This document shows positions 7,321 through 16,402 of a stretch of 61,578 nt of DNA, in pieces. The notes beneath the pieces are model-generated. The model saw nothing but the letters and a program-made list of their open reading frames with translations. It had not been told where the DNA came from and ran no database searches. The stretch's first letter is position 1. Each line of letters begins with the position of its first letter. A program made the position numbers and the translations under genes. The stretch covers positions 1-61,578 of the forward strand of contig CABQAK010000007.1 of NCBI GenBank assembly GCA_902462065.1. Reading direction: 5' to 3'. The stretch is from an uncultured Collinsella sp. (GTDB lineage Bacteria; Actinomycetota; Coriobacteriia; Coriobacteriales; Coriobacteriaceae).

Positions 7321-7356
7321 AAAAAGAAAGCCCTCGAACCAAAGGATTCGAGGGCT
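7321..7356 (-). terminator. Rho-independent terminator downstream of guaA
   Basis: AGCCCTCGAA and TTCGAGGGCT (7329-7338 and 7347-7356) form a perfect 10-bp stem. On the minus strand it is followed by TTCTTTTT. It lies about 105 bases after the guaA stop codon, on the element side of the presumed junction, so the element may supply the terminator for guaA. Confidence 0.85.
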
Positions 7357-7358
7357 GT

Positions 7359-7471
7359 TATTCCCACTATTTCGCTGGTGGCTTTGTCCTGCGGCGATGC
7401 CGAAACAGTATCAGGCGGTATTCGGCAGCACCAAAACGCGAGTTCAGAAGCCAGTTCCCGCTATTCCCACT
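7359..7471. other. Candidate attachment region at the guaA 3' end
   Basis: TATTCCCACT occurs at 7462-7471 (the last codons and stop of guaA) and again at 7359-7368. The sequence between them also contains GGTATTCGGC-type pieces similar to those at 7040-7070, so it looks element-derived. The guaA reading frame is intact, as expected when the core site restores the gene end. The exact core cannot be fixed without the distal att site. Confidence 0.45.
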
Positions 7472-9059
7472 CGATGGTCGCGGGCGGCTTGGACGTAATG
7501 TCGTAGCACACGCGGTTGGCGCCGGGGACCTCGGCAACGATGCGGCCGGAGATGCGGGCCAGCACGTCGTAGGGCAGCTTGGCCCAGTCGGCGGTCATGG
7601 CATCGCTGGACTCGACGGCACGCAGGATGATCGGGCGCTGGTAGGTGCGCTCGTCGCCCATAACGCCGACGGACTTGATGTCAGGCAGGACCGCGAAATA
7701 CTGCCAGCAGCTGTGCTCGGAGTTGCGCTCGCCGGTCTGCTCAAACAAACGCTGGTTGTAGGCGTCGAGCTCCTCGCGCACGATAGCGTCGGCGTTCTTG
7801 AGGATCTCGAGCTTCTCCTTGTCGACCGCACCGATGATGCGGATGGCCAGACCCGGGCCCGGGAAAGGCTGGCGGAACACGATGTGACCCGGCAGGCCAA
7901 GTGCCAGACCAAGCGCGCGGACCTCGTCCTTAAAGAAGTGATCGAGCGGCTCGATGAGGTCGAAGTGCACGCCCTCGGGGAACGGGATCAGGTTGTGGTG
8001 GCTCTTGATGGTGGCCGTCTTGCCGCCCGTCTTGCGTGCGCCGGACTCGATGATGTCGGGGTAGATGGTGCCCTGAGCCAGGTACTTGACCGGCTTGCCA
8101 TCGGTCTCGAGCTGCTGAGCAACCGCGAAGAACTCTTTCCAGAACTGCGTACCGATGATGCGGCGCTTCTCCTCGGGCTCGGTCACGCCGGCCAGAAGCT
8201 CGGCATAGCGGTCCTCGGCGTGGACGTGGATAAAGTCGACGTCAAACTGCTTGGTGAAGACCTCCTCCACCTGCTCGGGCTCGCCCTTGCGCAGCAGGCC
8301 GTGGTTGATGAACACGCAGGTCATCTGCTTGCCCACGGCGCGGGCGCCCAGCGCAGCCACGACGGAGGAGTCGACGCCACCGGACAGGGCCAGAATCACG
8401 CGGTCATCGCCGACCTTCTCGCGGAACTCAGCCGTCATGGTCTCGACCAGGTTGTCCATGCTCCAGTTGGGCTCCAGGCCGCAGATCTCAAACAGGAAGT
8501 TGCTCAGCAGCTGCTGACCATACTCGGAGTGCTTGACCTCGGGGTGGAACTGCGTGGTGAAGATCTTGCGCTCGACGCACTCCATGGCAGCAACCGGGCA
8601 CACGTCGGTGCTGGCGGTAACGGTAAAGCCCTCGGGCACCTCGGAAACGGCGTCGCGGTGGCTCATCCACACGGTCTGCTCCATGGGCGTGGAGTTAAAG
8701 AGCTTGGCGCCGGCCGTGCGCGTGATAGTGGCGCGGCCGTACTCGCCCACCTCGGAGTGACCGACCTTGCCACCAAGCGTCACGGCCGTGATCTGATGGC
8801 CGTAGCAGAAGCCCAGGACGGGAAGGCCCAAGTCAAAGATGGCGGGATCGATGGACGGAGCGTCCTCGGCGTACACGGAGGCCGGACCGCCGGAAAGGAT
8901 GAGCGCAGAGGCGTTCATCTCGCGAATCTCATCGGCCGAGATGTCGCAGGGGACAATCTCGGAATACACGTTGAGGTCGCGGACGCGACGGGCAATGAGC
9001 TGACCGTACTGCGCACCAAAGTCGAGTACGAGGACCTTTGCGGAAGCCTTTTGATCCAT
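7461..9059 (-). CDS. guaA: GMP synthase (glutamine-hydrolysing)
   Basis: A 532-residue enzyme converting XMP to GMP with ATP and glutamine, the last step of guanine nucleotide synthesis. The class I amidotransferase domain has its nucleophile Cys85 in GFCYGHQ and the His172/Glu174 pair in QFHPEV. The PP-loop ATP pyrophosphatase motif SGGVDSS is at 226-232, and the C-terminal dimerization domain ends in the family-typical PPATIEWE. I chose ATG 9059 (MDQKASAK) because it follows GAGGGGG; an upstream in-frame ATG at 9095 lacks a site. The 3' end is intact despite the neighbouring integrative element, and the last bases probably form its attachment core. Confidence 0.98.
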   Translation of the reverse strand: MDQKASAKVLVLDFGAQYGQLIARRVRDLNVYSEIVPCDISADEIREMNASALILSGGPASVYAEDAPSIDPAIFDLGLPVLGFCYGHQITAVTLGGKVGHSEVGEYGRATITRTAGAKLFNSTPMEQTVWMSHRDAVSEVPEGFTVTASTDVCPVAAMECVERKIFTTQFHPEVKHSEYGQQLLSNFLFEICGLEPNWSMDNLVETMTAEFREKVGDDRVILALSGGVDSSVVAALGARAVGKQMTCVFINHGLLRKGEPEQVEEVFTKQFDVDFIHVHAEDRYAELLAGVTEPEEKRRIIGTQFWKEFFAVAQQLETDGKPVKYLAQGTIYPDIIESGARKTGGKTATIKSHHNLIPFPEGVHFDLIEPLDHFFKDEVRALGLALGLPGHIVFRQPFPGPGLAIRIIGAVDKEKLEILKNADAIVREELDAYNQRLFEQTGERNSEHSCWQYFAVLPDIKSVGVMGDERTYQRPIILRAVESSDAMTADWAKLPYDVLARISGRIVAEVPGANRVCYDITSKPPATIEWE

Positions 9060-9325
9060 GGTTCCCCCTCTTGTTGGCGGGGAGCCGGTGCCCACCCGCG
9101 TGAATGAACGAAAATAACCTCCATAGTGTACACGTTATATGGGGTTTCTCGTCCCTCGCAGCCATCAGCGCACGGCAAACGCACGACCAGGCCCCTATTT
9201 GACGGCAATTGAAGTGTTACCAAACGTTACGGATGATGTAATACGTTTGAACATTGGACGCCCTGTGCCACAATACTGCCGAACGACTCCGCCTCTGCGG
9301 CGGCAAATACGATAGGAATACCAGC

Positions 9326-10339
9326 ATGAAGCGCATCCTTCTCATCGCCACGGGCGGCACCATCGCATCGACCGAAGACGGCAACGGTCTCTCCCCCGCC
9401 CTGACCGGTGAGGAGCTCGCCCAGAGCGTCCCCGAGATCTCGGGCCTCTGCGAGCTCGACGTCGTGCAGCCCATGAACATCGACAGCACCAATATGCGTC
9501 CCAGTGACTGGATGCGTATCCGCGACGTCATCGTCGAAGGCTATGCCGACCACGACGGCTTCGTGATTCTGCACGGCACCGACACCATGAGCTACACCGC
9601 GGCAGCGCTTTCCTACCTGATTCAGGACAGCCCCAAGCCCATCGTACTCACCGGCTCGCAAAAGCCCATGGGCAACCCTTTTACTGATGCCAAACTCAAC
9701 CTGTACCAGAGCCTGCTCTATGCGCTCGACGAGCACTCGCACGATGTGTCGATTGTGTTTGGTGGCGTCGCCATTGCCGGCACGCGCGCCCGCAAGCAGC
9801 GCACCATGAGCTTTAACGCGTTCATTAGCGTCAACTATCCGCCCATTGCCTACATCCGCAACGACCGCATCGTGCGCAACGGGCTCCACGGCACTCATCA
9901 GGGCGAAAACCCAGTGCGTTTCTACGACAGCATCGACCCGCGCGTGTTTGTCCTTAAGCTTACGCCCGGCGTGAACCCGGGTATCCTGGACGCCCTAGCC
10001 GATAGCTACGATGCTGTAATTCTTGAGACCTTTGGCATTGGCGGTATTCCCGAGTTTGGCGAGTCCGGCGAGTCATTCCAAGAGGCAATTTTCCGCTGGG
10101 TCGATTCGGGCCGCACCGTCGTTATGACCACACAGGTCCCCGAAGAGGGACTCGATCTGGGTGTTTATGAGGTCGGCCGTGCTTACGCCGATCATCCGGG
10201 CATTCTGCGCGGCGACGACATGACTACTGAGACGCTCGTGGCCAAGACCATGTGGGCACTCGGCCAGTCGCGCGATGCGGCCGAGATTCAGCGCCTGTTC
10301 TACAGCCAAGTCAACCACGACCGTATCCCGATGGCGTAA
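9326..10339 (+). CDS. ansA: Type I (cytoplasmic) L-asparaginase
   Basis: A 337-residue asparaginase/glutaminase-family protein that hydrolyses L-asparagine to aspartate and ammonia. The N-terminal catalytic threonine is in ATGGTIAS (residues 8-15) and the second active-site threonine in HGTDTMS (83-89). There is no signal peptide, so it is the cytoplasmic type. The start at 9326 (MKRILLIATGG) follows a modest AGGA site; the open frame begins earlier but upstream sequence does not match the family. It is divergent from guaA and stands alone, with about 270 bases of shared upstream region. Confidence 0.93.
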   Translation: MKRILLIATGGTIASTEDGNGLSPALTGEELAQSVPEISGLCELDVVQPMNIDSTNMRPSDWMRIRDVIVEGYADHDGFVILHGTDTMSYTAAALSYLIQDSPKPIVLTGSQKPMGNPFTDAKLNLYQSLLYALDEHSHDVSIVFGGVAIAGTRARKQRTMSFNAFISVNYPPIAYIRNDRIVRNGLHGTHQGENPVRFYDSIDPRVFVLKLTPGVNPGILDALADSYDAVILETFGIGGIPEFGESGESFQEAIFRWVDSGRTVVMTTQVPEEGLDLGVYEVGRAYADHPGILRGDDMTTETLVAKTMWALGQSRDAAEIQRLFYSQVNHDRIPMA

Positions 10340-10381
10340 TCTCTAAGGCAGCTCCACTTATCGCAACCTTAAACGACAGGT

Positions 10382-10624
10382 GGTCCCCCTCGGGCCGTGC
10401 AAAAATCGGAGTATTCTGCAATTTCTCCGCCGGAGGCATAGAATCGGCCGATTGTTAGACGAACTTTTAGGACGAAGGGGCCGTCTAGTAAATATTTATT
10501 CCTCATTTTTATTTAGCGTGTGGATTATCTACTGTCAAAAAGGCAAAGCCAGCCGCTCGAGCTACCATCTACGGCCGAACTGGTGCTGAATACTCGCGAT
10601 TTTGCACATCGCAACCAGGGGGAC
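10382..10624. repeat. Inverted-repeat element, MITE-like
   Basis: The 320-base gap after ansA contains no gene but has two about 40-base arms in inverted orientation: 10382-10421 and 10581-10624. Both arms, read inward, start GGTCCCCCT and contain GTGCAAAA, then ATCG and GAGTATTC, with a few small indels. The interior is AT-rich. No ribosome-binding site or convincing frame is seen. Confidence 0.6.
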
Positions 10625-10660
10625 CCGCCCAAAGAGCATCAAATACGGCGGGGGAACGCC

Positions 10661-10879
10661 CTATTCGATACCCTCGAGAAGCTCTGACACCGTCATGCCG
10701 AGTGCGGGCGCGATCTTAAATAGAACTTTGAGCGTGAAATTTGCCGTCCCATCTTCGATTCGGTCGAGGTAGGGTCGGCTGATTCCTGTCGCCACACAAA
10801 AATCAACCTTGGAGATACCAAGGTCCCTGCGTGTCTCTTCGACCCGCCTGCCAAGAATCTGTTTCGCACGTTCGTCCAT
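10661..10879 (-). CDS. Small XRE-family regulator
   Basis: A 72-residue protein that is almost entirely one HTH_3 domain: RRVEETRRDLGISKVDFCVATGISRPYLDRIEDG in two halves, then FKIAPALGMTVSELLEGIE. No clear ribosome-binding site precedes ATG 10879. It is divergent from the unknown gene at 10956, and a perfect 24-bp palindrome occupies the shared promoter, so it probably autoregulates and controls its neighbour. Confidence 0.75.
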   Translation of the reverse strand: MDERAKQILGRRVEETRRDLGISKVDFCVATGISRPYLDRIEDGTANFTLKVLFKIAPALGMTVSELLEGIE

Positions 10880-10908
10880 GCAGACGAGTTCGAAATGGAG
10901 CCGAACAT

Positions 10909-10932
10909 AAACGTAAACTATAGTTTACGTTT
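10909..10932. promoter_or_regulatory. Perfect 24-bp palindromic operator
   Basis: The half-site AAACGTAAACTA (10909-10920) is followed directly by its exact inverse. A TATAGT -10 candidate sits at the centre on both strands, which would put both transcription starts 25-30 bases before the two start codons. The small XRE protein is the likely ligand. Confidence 0.7.
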
Positions 10933-10955
10933 TGCCGAATACACAGGAGTTTTCT

Positions 10956-11345
10956 ATGTCGGGTTCTTCGGTCCGCATGTACCGAGCCACGCTTCGCACA
11001 AACAGCGCGCCGCCCAAGCTCGTCGTCGTTGAAGCCGAATGCCTTTCGCCCGATGAGCGCACGGCATTTGCATTGCTATCAAGTCGCGTCGCCGCCGTTC
11101 TGACCCCTTGCCCGGCGCAAGGCGAACTTGCCATCCAATGCCAAGCGCACAACTGCTCGCTCAATCAGGCTGCCGTAATCGCAACCAGCCAACGCGGCCT
11201 GCCGCTCCTTTTAGAAGCCGGTATCGCGCTCGCCCTTCGCGGCGCCGGATACGAAAACGAGGCCGCCGCCGACATGGTCTTTAAACCACGATCGAGCGGC
11301 GGCCTCGCAGCAGCCATCGAATATGCTTGCAGGCTCGTTGCCTAA
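10956..11345 (+). CDS. Hypothetical protein paired with a divergent XRE regulator
   Basis: A 129-residue protein of unknown family. I chose ATG 10956 (MSGSSVRMYRATLR) because it follows CAGGAG at good spacing; a TTG at 10932 is in frame but falls in the operator. The sequence is alanine/leucine-rich with no signal peptide or clear membrane helix. It contains scattered cysteines (CLSPDE, CPAQGE, QCQAHNC) and a hydrophobic helix LLLEAGIALALRGAGYENEAAADM. It shares an operator with the divergent XRE gene. A toxin-antitoxin-like pair or a locally regulated accessory protein are both possible; I cannot choose. Confidence 0.65.
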   Translation: MSGSSVRMYRATLRTNSAPPKLVVVEAECLSPDERTAFALLSSRVAAVLTPCPAQGELAIQCQAHNCSLNQAAVIATSQRGLPLLLEAGIALALRGAGYENEAAADMVFKPRSSGGLAAAIEYACRLVA

Positions 11346-11354
11346 AAGGACAAG

Positions 11355-11738
11355 CTAGAAACCAAAGCCAAAGCCCGTACCGGTAATCGCCGAATACATA
11401 AAGTAGACATTGATTACGTTGAGGAACACACCCGTGATACAGCCGTTGCGCAGGCAGCGCTCGCACACGATGCGCGCCATGGCGGCAGAGTCCTCATTGT
11501 TCTTGGCTTGGCGTCCCGCCGTAAAGTACGTCGCCACGCTCAGCAGCAGGTTGAGCACCGGCAGCGCCAACAGCTCGTAGCTCTTGCCCCAGCGCGTCGC
11601 CTCGCCGGCGGCATTAAACTTCGTTGCCACCTCGGGACCAATGTTGGGGATAACGCACGCTGCGACCACCAACGGAATCACCGCAAGCACGAGCAGCGCG
11701 ATGCCCATGTAGCCGGCTTTTTTGCCATATTTGAACAT
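11355..11738 (-). CDS. DUF1648/SdpI-like small membrane protein
   Basis: A 127-residue integral membrane protein. The first helix (MGIALLVLAVIPLVVAACVIP) is followed by the DUF1648 signature around IGPEVATKFNAAGEATRWGKSYE, and then two more hydrophobic helices. DUF1648 occurs in SdpI-type immunity proteins and in uncharacterised membrane proteins, so a role in toxin immunity or envelope homeostasis is possible but unproven. AAGGACG precedes the start. It lies 11 bases downstream of ychF on the same strand and could be co-transcribed. Confidence 0.7.
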   Translation of the reverse strand: MFKYGKKAGYMGIALLVLAVIPLVVAACVIPNIGPEVATKFNAAGEATRWGKSYELLALPVLNLLLSVATYFTAGRQAKNNEDSAAMARIVCERCLRNGCITGVFLNVINVYFMYSAITGTGFGFGF

Positions 11739-11749
11739 ATGCGTCGTCC

Positions 11750-12826
<1,077 letters not shown>

Positions 12827-12953
12827 GACAGCTCCTTTTGGTACAAGTATTTCAAACTGCATAAGTATAGCGCCGCCGCAGCATCCGGGCTAATCCGGAC
12901 ACCGCGGCGGCGCAAATGAAGCAGAGAAGCCAAAGGTCTCGATGCATCAAACC

Positions 12954-14297
12954 TTACTTAAGCTCGGGCCAGAAATCCTTGTTGGCCTCGATGAGTTCGT
13001 CCAGGATCTGCTTGGCGACGCTTGCCGAAGGAATGGTCTTGGAGAGCGTAAGTGCCTGCCAGAGCTTCTGGTAGCTGCCCTCGACCCAAGCCTGGACGAC
13101 GAGCTTCTCCACGGAAACCTGCTGCTCCATCAGGCCCTTCTGGAACTGCGGAATCGGGTCCTGGCAGATCTTCTCAAAGCCGTTGGAACCGACGATGCAG
13201 GGAACCTCGACCATAGCCGTCGGGTCGAAGTTGGGCACCGCGCCCTCGTTGGGGACGATCAGCAGGAAGCGCTCGAGGGTGTTCTCGGCCAGTGCGCAGG
13301 CAAGGTCGACGATGTAGTTGGCGTGCACGTCGGGCTCAAAGCCACCGTCCTTGGCCGTACCCTTGGCGATGATGTCGCGGCAGGCACCGAAGACCTTCTT
13401 CTCGCGGCCGTCCATGACCTCGTTGGCGCGGGTGTAGTTGGGATCGGACGTCTCAACGACGTAGTCGGGATACAGGTAATACTTGAGGTAGGTGTTGGGA
13501 ATCGTCTCGGGGTCGACCGCATAGACATCCTTGGCCTTGCCGAAGGTATGAATCCAGCTCTCCTCGACGTGCTGCTCCTTACCGGCCTCGTGCTCGATAC
13601 CGTCCAGGTAACCGTTCTTTGCCATGTGCTCCTTGATCTGCGGCATGAGGTCGTTGCCCTCCTTGTCGTAGATCTTGCTCCACCAACCAAAGTGGTTGAG
13701 GCCGTAGTAGCTGTACTGCAGCTCGCGACGATCCTCGATGCCGCACATACGGCTCATCTTGTCCATGAGGTCGATCGGCATATCGCAAATGTTGATGATG
13801 CGGCTGTTGGGACGCAGCACGCGGCAGGCCTCGGCGACGATGGCCGCGGGGTTGGAGTAGTTGAGCATCCAGGCGTTGGGGCTGTACTTCTCCATGTAGT
13901 CCAGAATCTCGATGACGCCGCCGATGGAGCGCATGCCGTAGGCGATACCGCCGGCGCCGCAGGTCTCCTGGCCAACGCAGCCGTACTTGAGGGGAATCTT
14001 CTCGTCGAGCTCGCGCATAGCGTACAGACCGACGCGGATGTGGGCGAGGACAAAGTCGGTACCGGTGAAGGCGGTCTCGGGGTCGGTGGTGTAGTTGAAC
14101 TCAACCTCGGGGGCATTCTCGTGGAAGTAAATCTCGCAGGCCTTGGCCACGATCTCTTGGCGCTCGGCGTTGTTGTCGTAGAAGGTCACCTTGTTGACCG
14201 GGAAGCGATCGCGCTCCTCGAGCAGCATCAACGCGATGCCCGGGGTGAAGGTGGAGCCACCGCCGGCAATGGTCACGGCATAATTCTTCTTGGACAT
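12954..14297 (-). CDS. glvA: GH4 6-phospho-alpha-glucosidase
   Basis: A 447-residue family 4 glycosidase that uses NAD+ and a divalent metal to cleave phosphorylated disaccharides such as maltose 6'-phosphate. The N-terminal nucleotide motif is TIAGGGSTFTPG (9-20). The metal ligands are Cys171 and His202, and the motif CDMP (171-174) is the form found in alpha-specific enzymes, whereas beta-specific relatives have CNVP. It follows the EIICB gene on the same strand, so the transporter delivers the phosphorylated substrate that this enzyme splits in the cytoplasm. TGAGGAGGACATC precedes the start. Confidence 0.9.
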   Translation of the reverse strand: MSKKNYAVTIAGGGSTFTPGIALMLLEERDRFPVNKVTFYDNNAERQEIVAKACEIYFHENAPEVEFNYTTDPETAFTGTDFVLAHIRVGLYAMRELDEKIPLKYGCVGQETCGAGGIAYGMRSIGGVIEILDYMEKYSPNAWMLNYSNPAAIVAEACRVLRPNSRIINICDMPIDLMDKMSRMCGIEDRRELQYSYYGLNHFGWWSKIYDKEGNDLMPQIKEHMAKNGYLDGIEHEAGKEQHVEESWIHTFGKAKDVYAVDPETIPNTYLKYYLYPDYVVETSDPNYTRANEVMDGREKKVFGACRDIIAKGTAKDGGFEPDVHANYIVDLACALAENTLERFLLIVPNEGAVPNFDPTAMVEVPCIVGSNGFEKICQDPIPQFQKGLMEQQVSVEKLVVQAWVEGSYQKLWQALTLSKTIPSASVAKQILDELIEANKDFWPELK

Positions 14298-14453
14298 GAT
14301 GTCCTCCTCATTCTGGCCGCTTGCTCAGTCCGTCCCCGCACGCGGCCTTGCGCGGTTTGGAATTGTTACCTTGGAGTGGATATTTAGATCTGAGGGAACG
14401 GCCTTGCATTGCGCCTTGTCGTTGCAAGGCCGTTTACTTTTGGGGTGAATCGT

Positions 14454-16046
14454 CTACAAAAGGCTCTCGAACTTCTCGCGAACCTGAGGGACGGAAAGGC
14501 CGATGACGGCCTGGATCGACTGGCCCTGGATCACCAGGCCATGCGTGCCGATGGCCTTGAAGGAAGCCTCGGGAGCAACAGCGGCCTTGTCCTTGACGTT
14601 GACGCGCAGACGGGTCGCGCAGTTGGTGACGTCGATGACGTTTTCCGTACCACCGAGCAGATCGAGGATGTTCTCGGCAAGCACCAAGCGCTCGTCATCC
14701 TTGCTCTGGGCAACCGACTTGCTGGCAGCGGCACCGCCCTGCTTTTGATTGTAATCGGCCTTGGACTTGAGCTCGACCTCCACGTCATCGTCCTCGCGAC
14801 CAAGGGTCTTAAAGTCGAACTTGACGATCAGGAAGCGGAAGACAACGACCCAAAGAGCGGTAAAGCACAGGCCGACCAGGATCGAGATGGCGTACTGCAG
14901 ACCATGCGCAGCCCAAAGAGGCAGCCAATCCCACGAGAGCATCGAGATGATACCGCCGTCGAAGATACCCACGACGCCAAGAGCGTTTTGAGCCATGCAT
15001 CCAAGCGCGCCGAGCGCGCAGTGGACCACAAACAGGCCGGGGGCAACAAACAGGAAGGTGAAGTCGAGCGGCTCGGTAATGCCGCAGAGCATTGCGGTAA
15101 GGGTGACGGGAATAAGCAGAGCCTTGACACGCTGCTTGCGCTCGGGCTTAGCGGTCATGTAGAACGCGATGGCAACGCCAAGCGAGCCAAAGACCTTAGT
15201 CCAGCCGGGGCAGGTGTAGGCAGCCCAGGGAGCAGCATCCTTGAGGGCAATGCTCGGATCGGCGGCAAGCTGGGGCAGAATATTGGCCCAAGCGGCAAAG
15301 ATGCCACCGTTGACCGCCGCGTTGTCGTAGTAAAACGGCGTATAGATAAAGTGGTGCAGACCCGTAGGAATCAGCACGCGCTCAAAGAAGGCAAAGACGC
15401 CCACGCCAAACGTACCGGCGGAAAGAATGAATCCCTGGAAGGCAGAGATGGCAGCTTGAACATGCGGCCATACCAGGCAAGCGACAACAGCGACCGGAAC
15501 CATGACGAAGAATCCGATCATGTAGATGAACACGGAGCCAGAGAACACGCCCAACCACTCGGGGAGCTCGGTGTCGAAGAACTTATTATGCAGCATCGTG
15601 GCGATACCTGAAATGATAAGCGCGCCCATGATGCCCATGTCGAGCGTCTTAATGCTTGCGATGGTGGCAAGACCGGTGCCGCTGCCGGCCTCGACGGAGA
15701 AATCGACGCCAAAGGCAGGACCCCACTGGCCCAAGATCGTGCTTACAAAGTAGTTAAAGGTAAGGTAGATGGCTACGGCTTCCATGCAGCAGCGGGCGTT
15801 CTGCTTGTTCGCGAGCGAGATCGGCAGAGCCACGCAGAACAGCAGCGGCATCTGGTTAAAGAGCGTCCAGCCGCCCTGGAGCAGAACATTCCAGCAGTCA
15901 AACCACAGATGACCCGCGGTGGCCATCTCGCCGAAGATCGCCTCGGTGGTAAACAGCGTGCCCAAGCCGACGATGATTCCGGAGAATGCGAAGAGAATTG
16001 CCGGAGCATACATTGCGCCGCCAAAACGTTGTATCTTTTGCATCAT
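14454..16046 (-). CDS. PTS alpha-glucoside EIICB transporter
   Basis: A phosphotransferase permease of about 530 residues. The IIC domain has some ten hydrophobic segments, from MYAPAILFAFSGIIVGLGTLF to the segment before RFLIVKFDF, including GITEPLDFTFLFVAPG. It is joined by a charged linker to a IIB domain with the phosphorylation cysteine near residue 476 in VTNCATRLRV. No IIA domain is attached. I chose ATG 16046 (MMQKIQRFGGAMYAP) because it matches the family start; an in-frame ATG at 16070 has no ribosome-binding site. With the downstream GH4 enzyme it probably imports maltose or another alpha-glucoside. The separate EIIA at 43540 is a candidate phosphate donor. Confidence 0.9.
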   Translation of the reverse strand: MMQKIQRFGGAMYAPAILFAFSGIIVGLGTLFTTEAIFGEMATAGHLWFDCWNVLLQGGWTLFNQMPLLFCVALPISLANKQNARCCMEAVAIYLTFNYFVSTILGQWGPAFGVDFSVEAGSGTGLATIASIKTLDMGIMGALIISGIATMLHNKFFDTELPEWLGVFSGSVFIYMIGFFVMVPVAVVACLVWPHVQAAISAFQGFILSAGTFGVGVFAFFERVLIPTGLHHFIYTPFYYDNAAVNGGIFAAWANILPQLAADPSIALKDAAPWAAYTCPGWTKVFGSLGVAIAFYMTAKPERKQRVKALLIPVTLTAMLCGITEPLDFTFLFVAPGLFVVHCALGALGCMAQNALGVVGIFDGGIISMLSWDWLPLWAAHGLQYAISILVGLCFTALWVVVFRFLIVKFDFKTLGREDDDVEVELKSKADYNQKQGGAAASKSVAQSKDDERLVLAENILDLLGGTENVIDVTNCATRLRVNVKDKAAVAPEASFKAIGTHGLVIQGQSIQAVIGLSVPQVREKFESLL

Positions 16047-16194
16047 GACGGGGGATTCCCCTCTCTTCATTCGGAGCGGCTGCGGTTTTGGCTTCACTCG
16101 AGACCGCAGACGCGCCGTTTGCGTGTACCTCGTGCAATAGGACGGGTGGGCCCGTGTCCCTGACTTCTTGCACTTACGTTTTATCACATCACTT

Positions 16195-16360
16195 ATCTAT
16201 ACAAGTTAATAGATAACCCGCTCTCGGTCAACGGTCGATTTCTGGCGGTAAACGGTATATGCCTAGTATTTTGCCTGATAAATGCCATGTAATTGAAATT
16301 CGTAGTTCGTTTTTCTTTTCTACTTGTCTAGATATGCTTGTCTAGATAGGTCTAGATACC
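16195..16360. promoter_or_regulatory. GntR-type operators between EIICB and dehydrogenase genes
   Basis: CTTGTCTAGATA occurs in direct repeat at 16323-16334 and 16337-16348, followed by GGTCTAGATACC at 16349-16360. Its inverse with one change, TATCTATACAAG, is at 16195-16206 on the EIICB side. The TTGT-N4-ACAA-like pattern is the kind bound by HutC/TreR-type GntR regulators, and such a gene lies next door. The sites flank both divergent promoters. Confidence 0.6.
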
Positions 16361-16402
16361 TATACTTCAAGACAACATTCACCGCCATTTAAAGGAGTCA
16401 CC

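Larger units (their letters stand above)
1..7470. mobile_element. Integrative element at the 3' end of guaA (left end outside window)
   Basis: The block is bounded on the right by the intact 3' end of guaA and continues past the left edge. It contains, in order, parB, parA, a YraN-like gene, a small unknown gene, abiEii/abiEi, a MobC-like gene, a tyrosine integrase, an excisionase-like protein and a divergent XRE repressor. Integrase, excisionase and repressor lie together near one end, as is usual for integrated elements. The 3' end of guaA is an established integration hotspot for genomic islands. A ParA/ParB pair plus a MobC-like protein hints at an integrative conjugative or mobilizable element rather than a phage, since no structural phage genes are seen here. 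The exact right boundary is inferred and the far attachment site is not visible. Confidence 0.75.

Noticed and set aside
7317..9107. 596-codon open frame on the plus strand opposite guaA
   Set aside because: Its start lies in the guaA terminator and the sequence mirrors guaA codons; GuaA itself is beyond doubt.
9120..9160. Possible purine riboswitch near guaA (ATATGGGGTTTCTC)
   Set aside because: The resemblance is on the strand opposite guaA, and the three-helix core and junction bases of purine riboswitches are not present.
10380..10589. 69-codon open frame inside the 10382-10624 repeat
   Set aside because: It starts in one inverted arm and has no ribosome-binding site; the repeat explains the region better.
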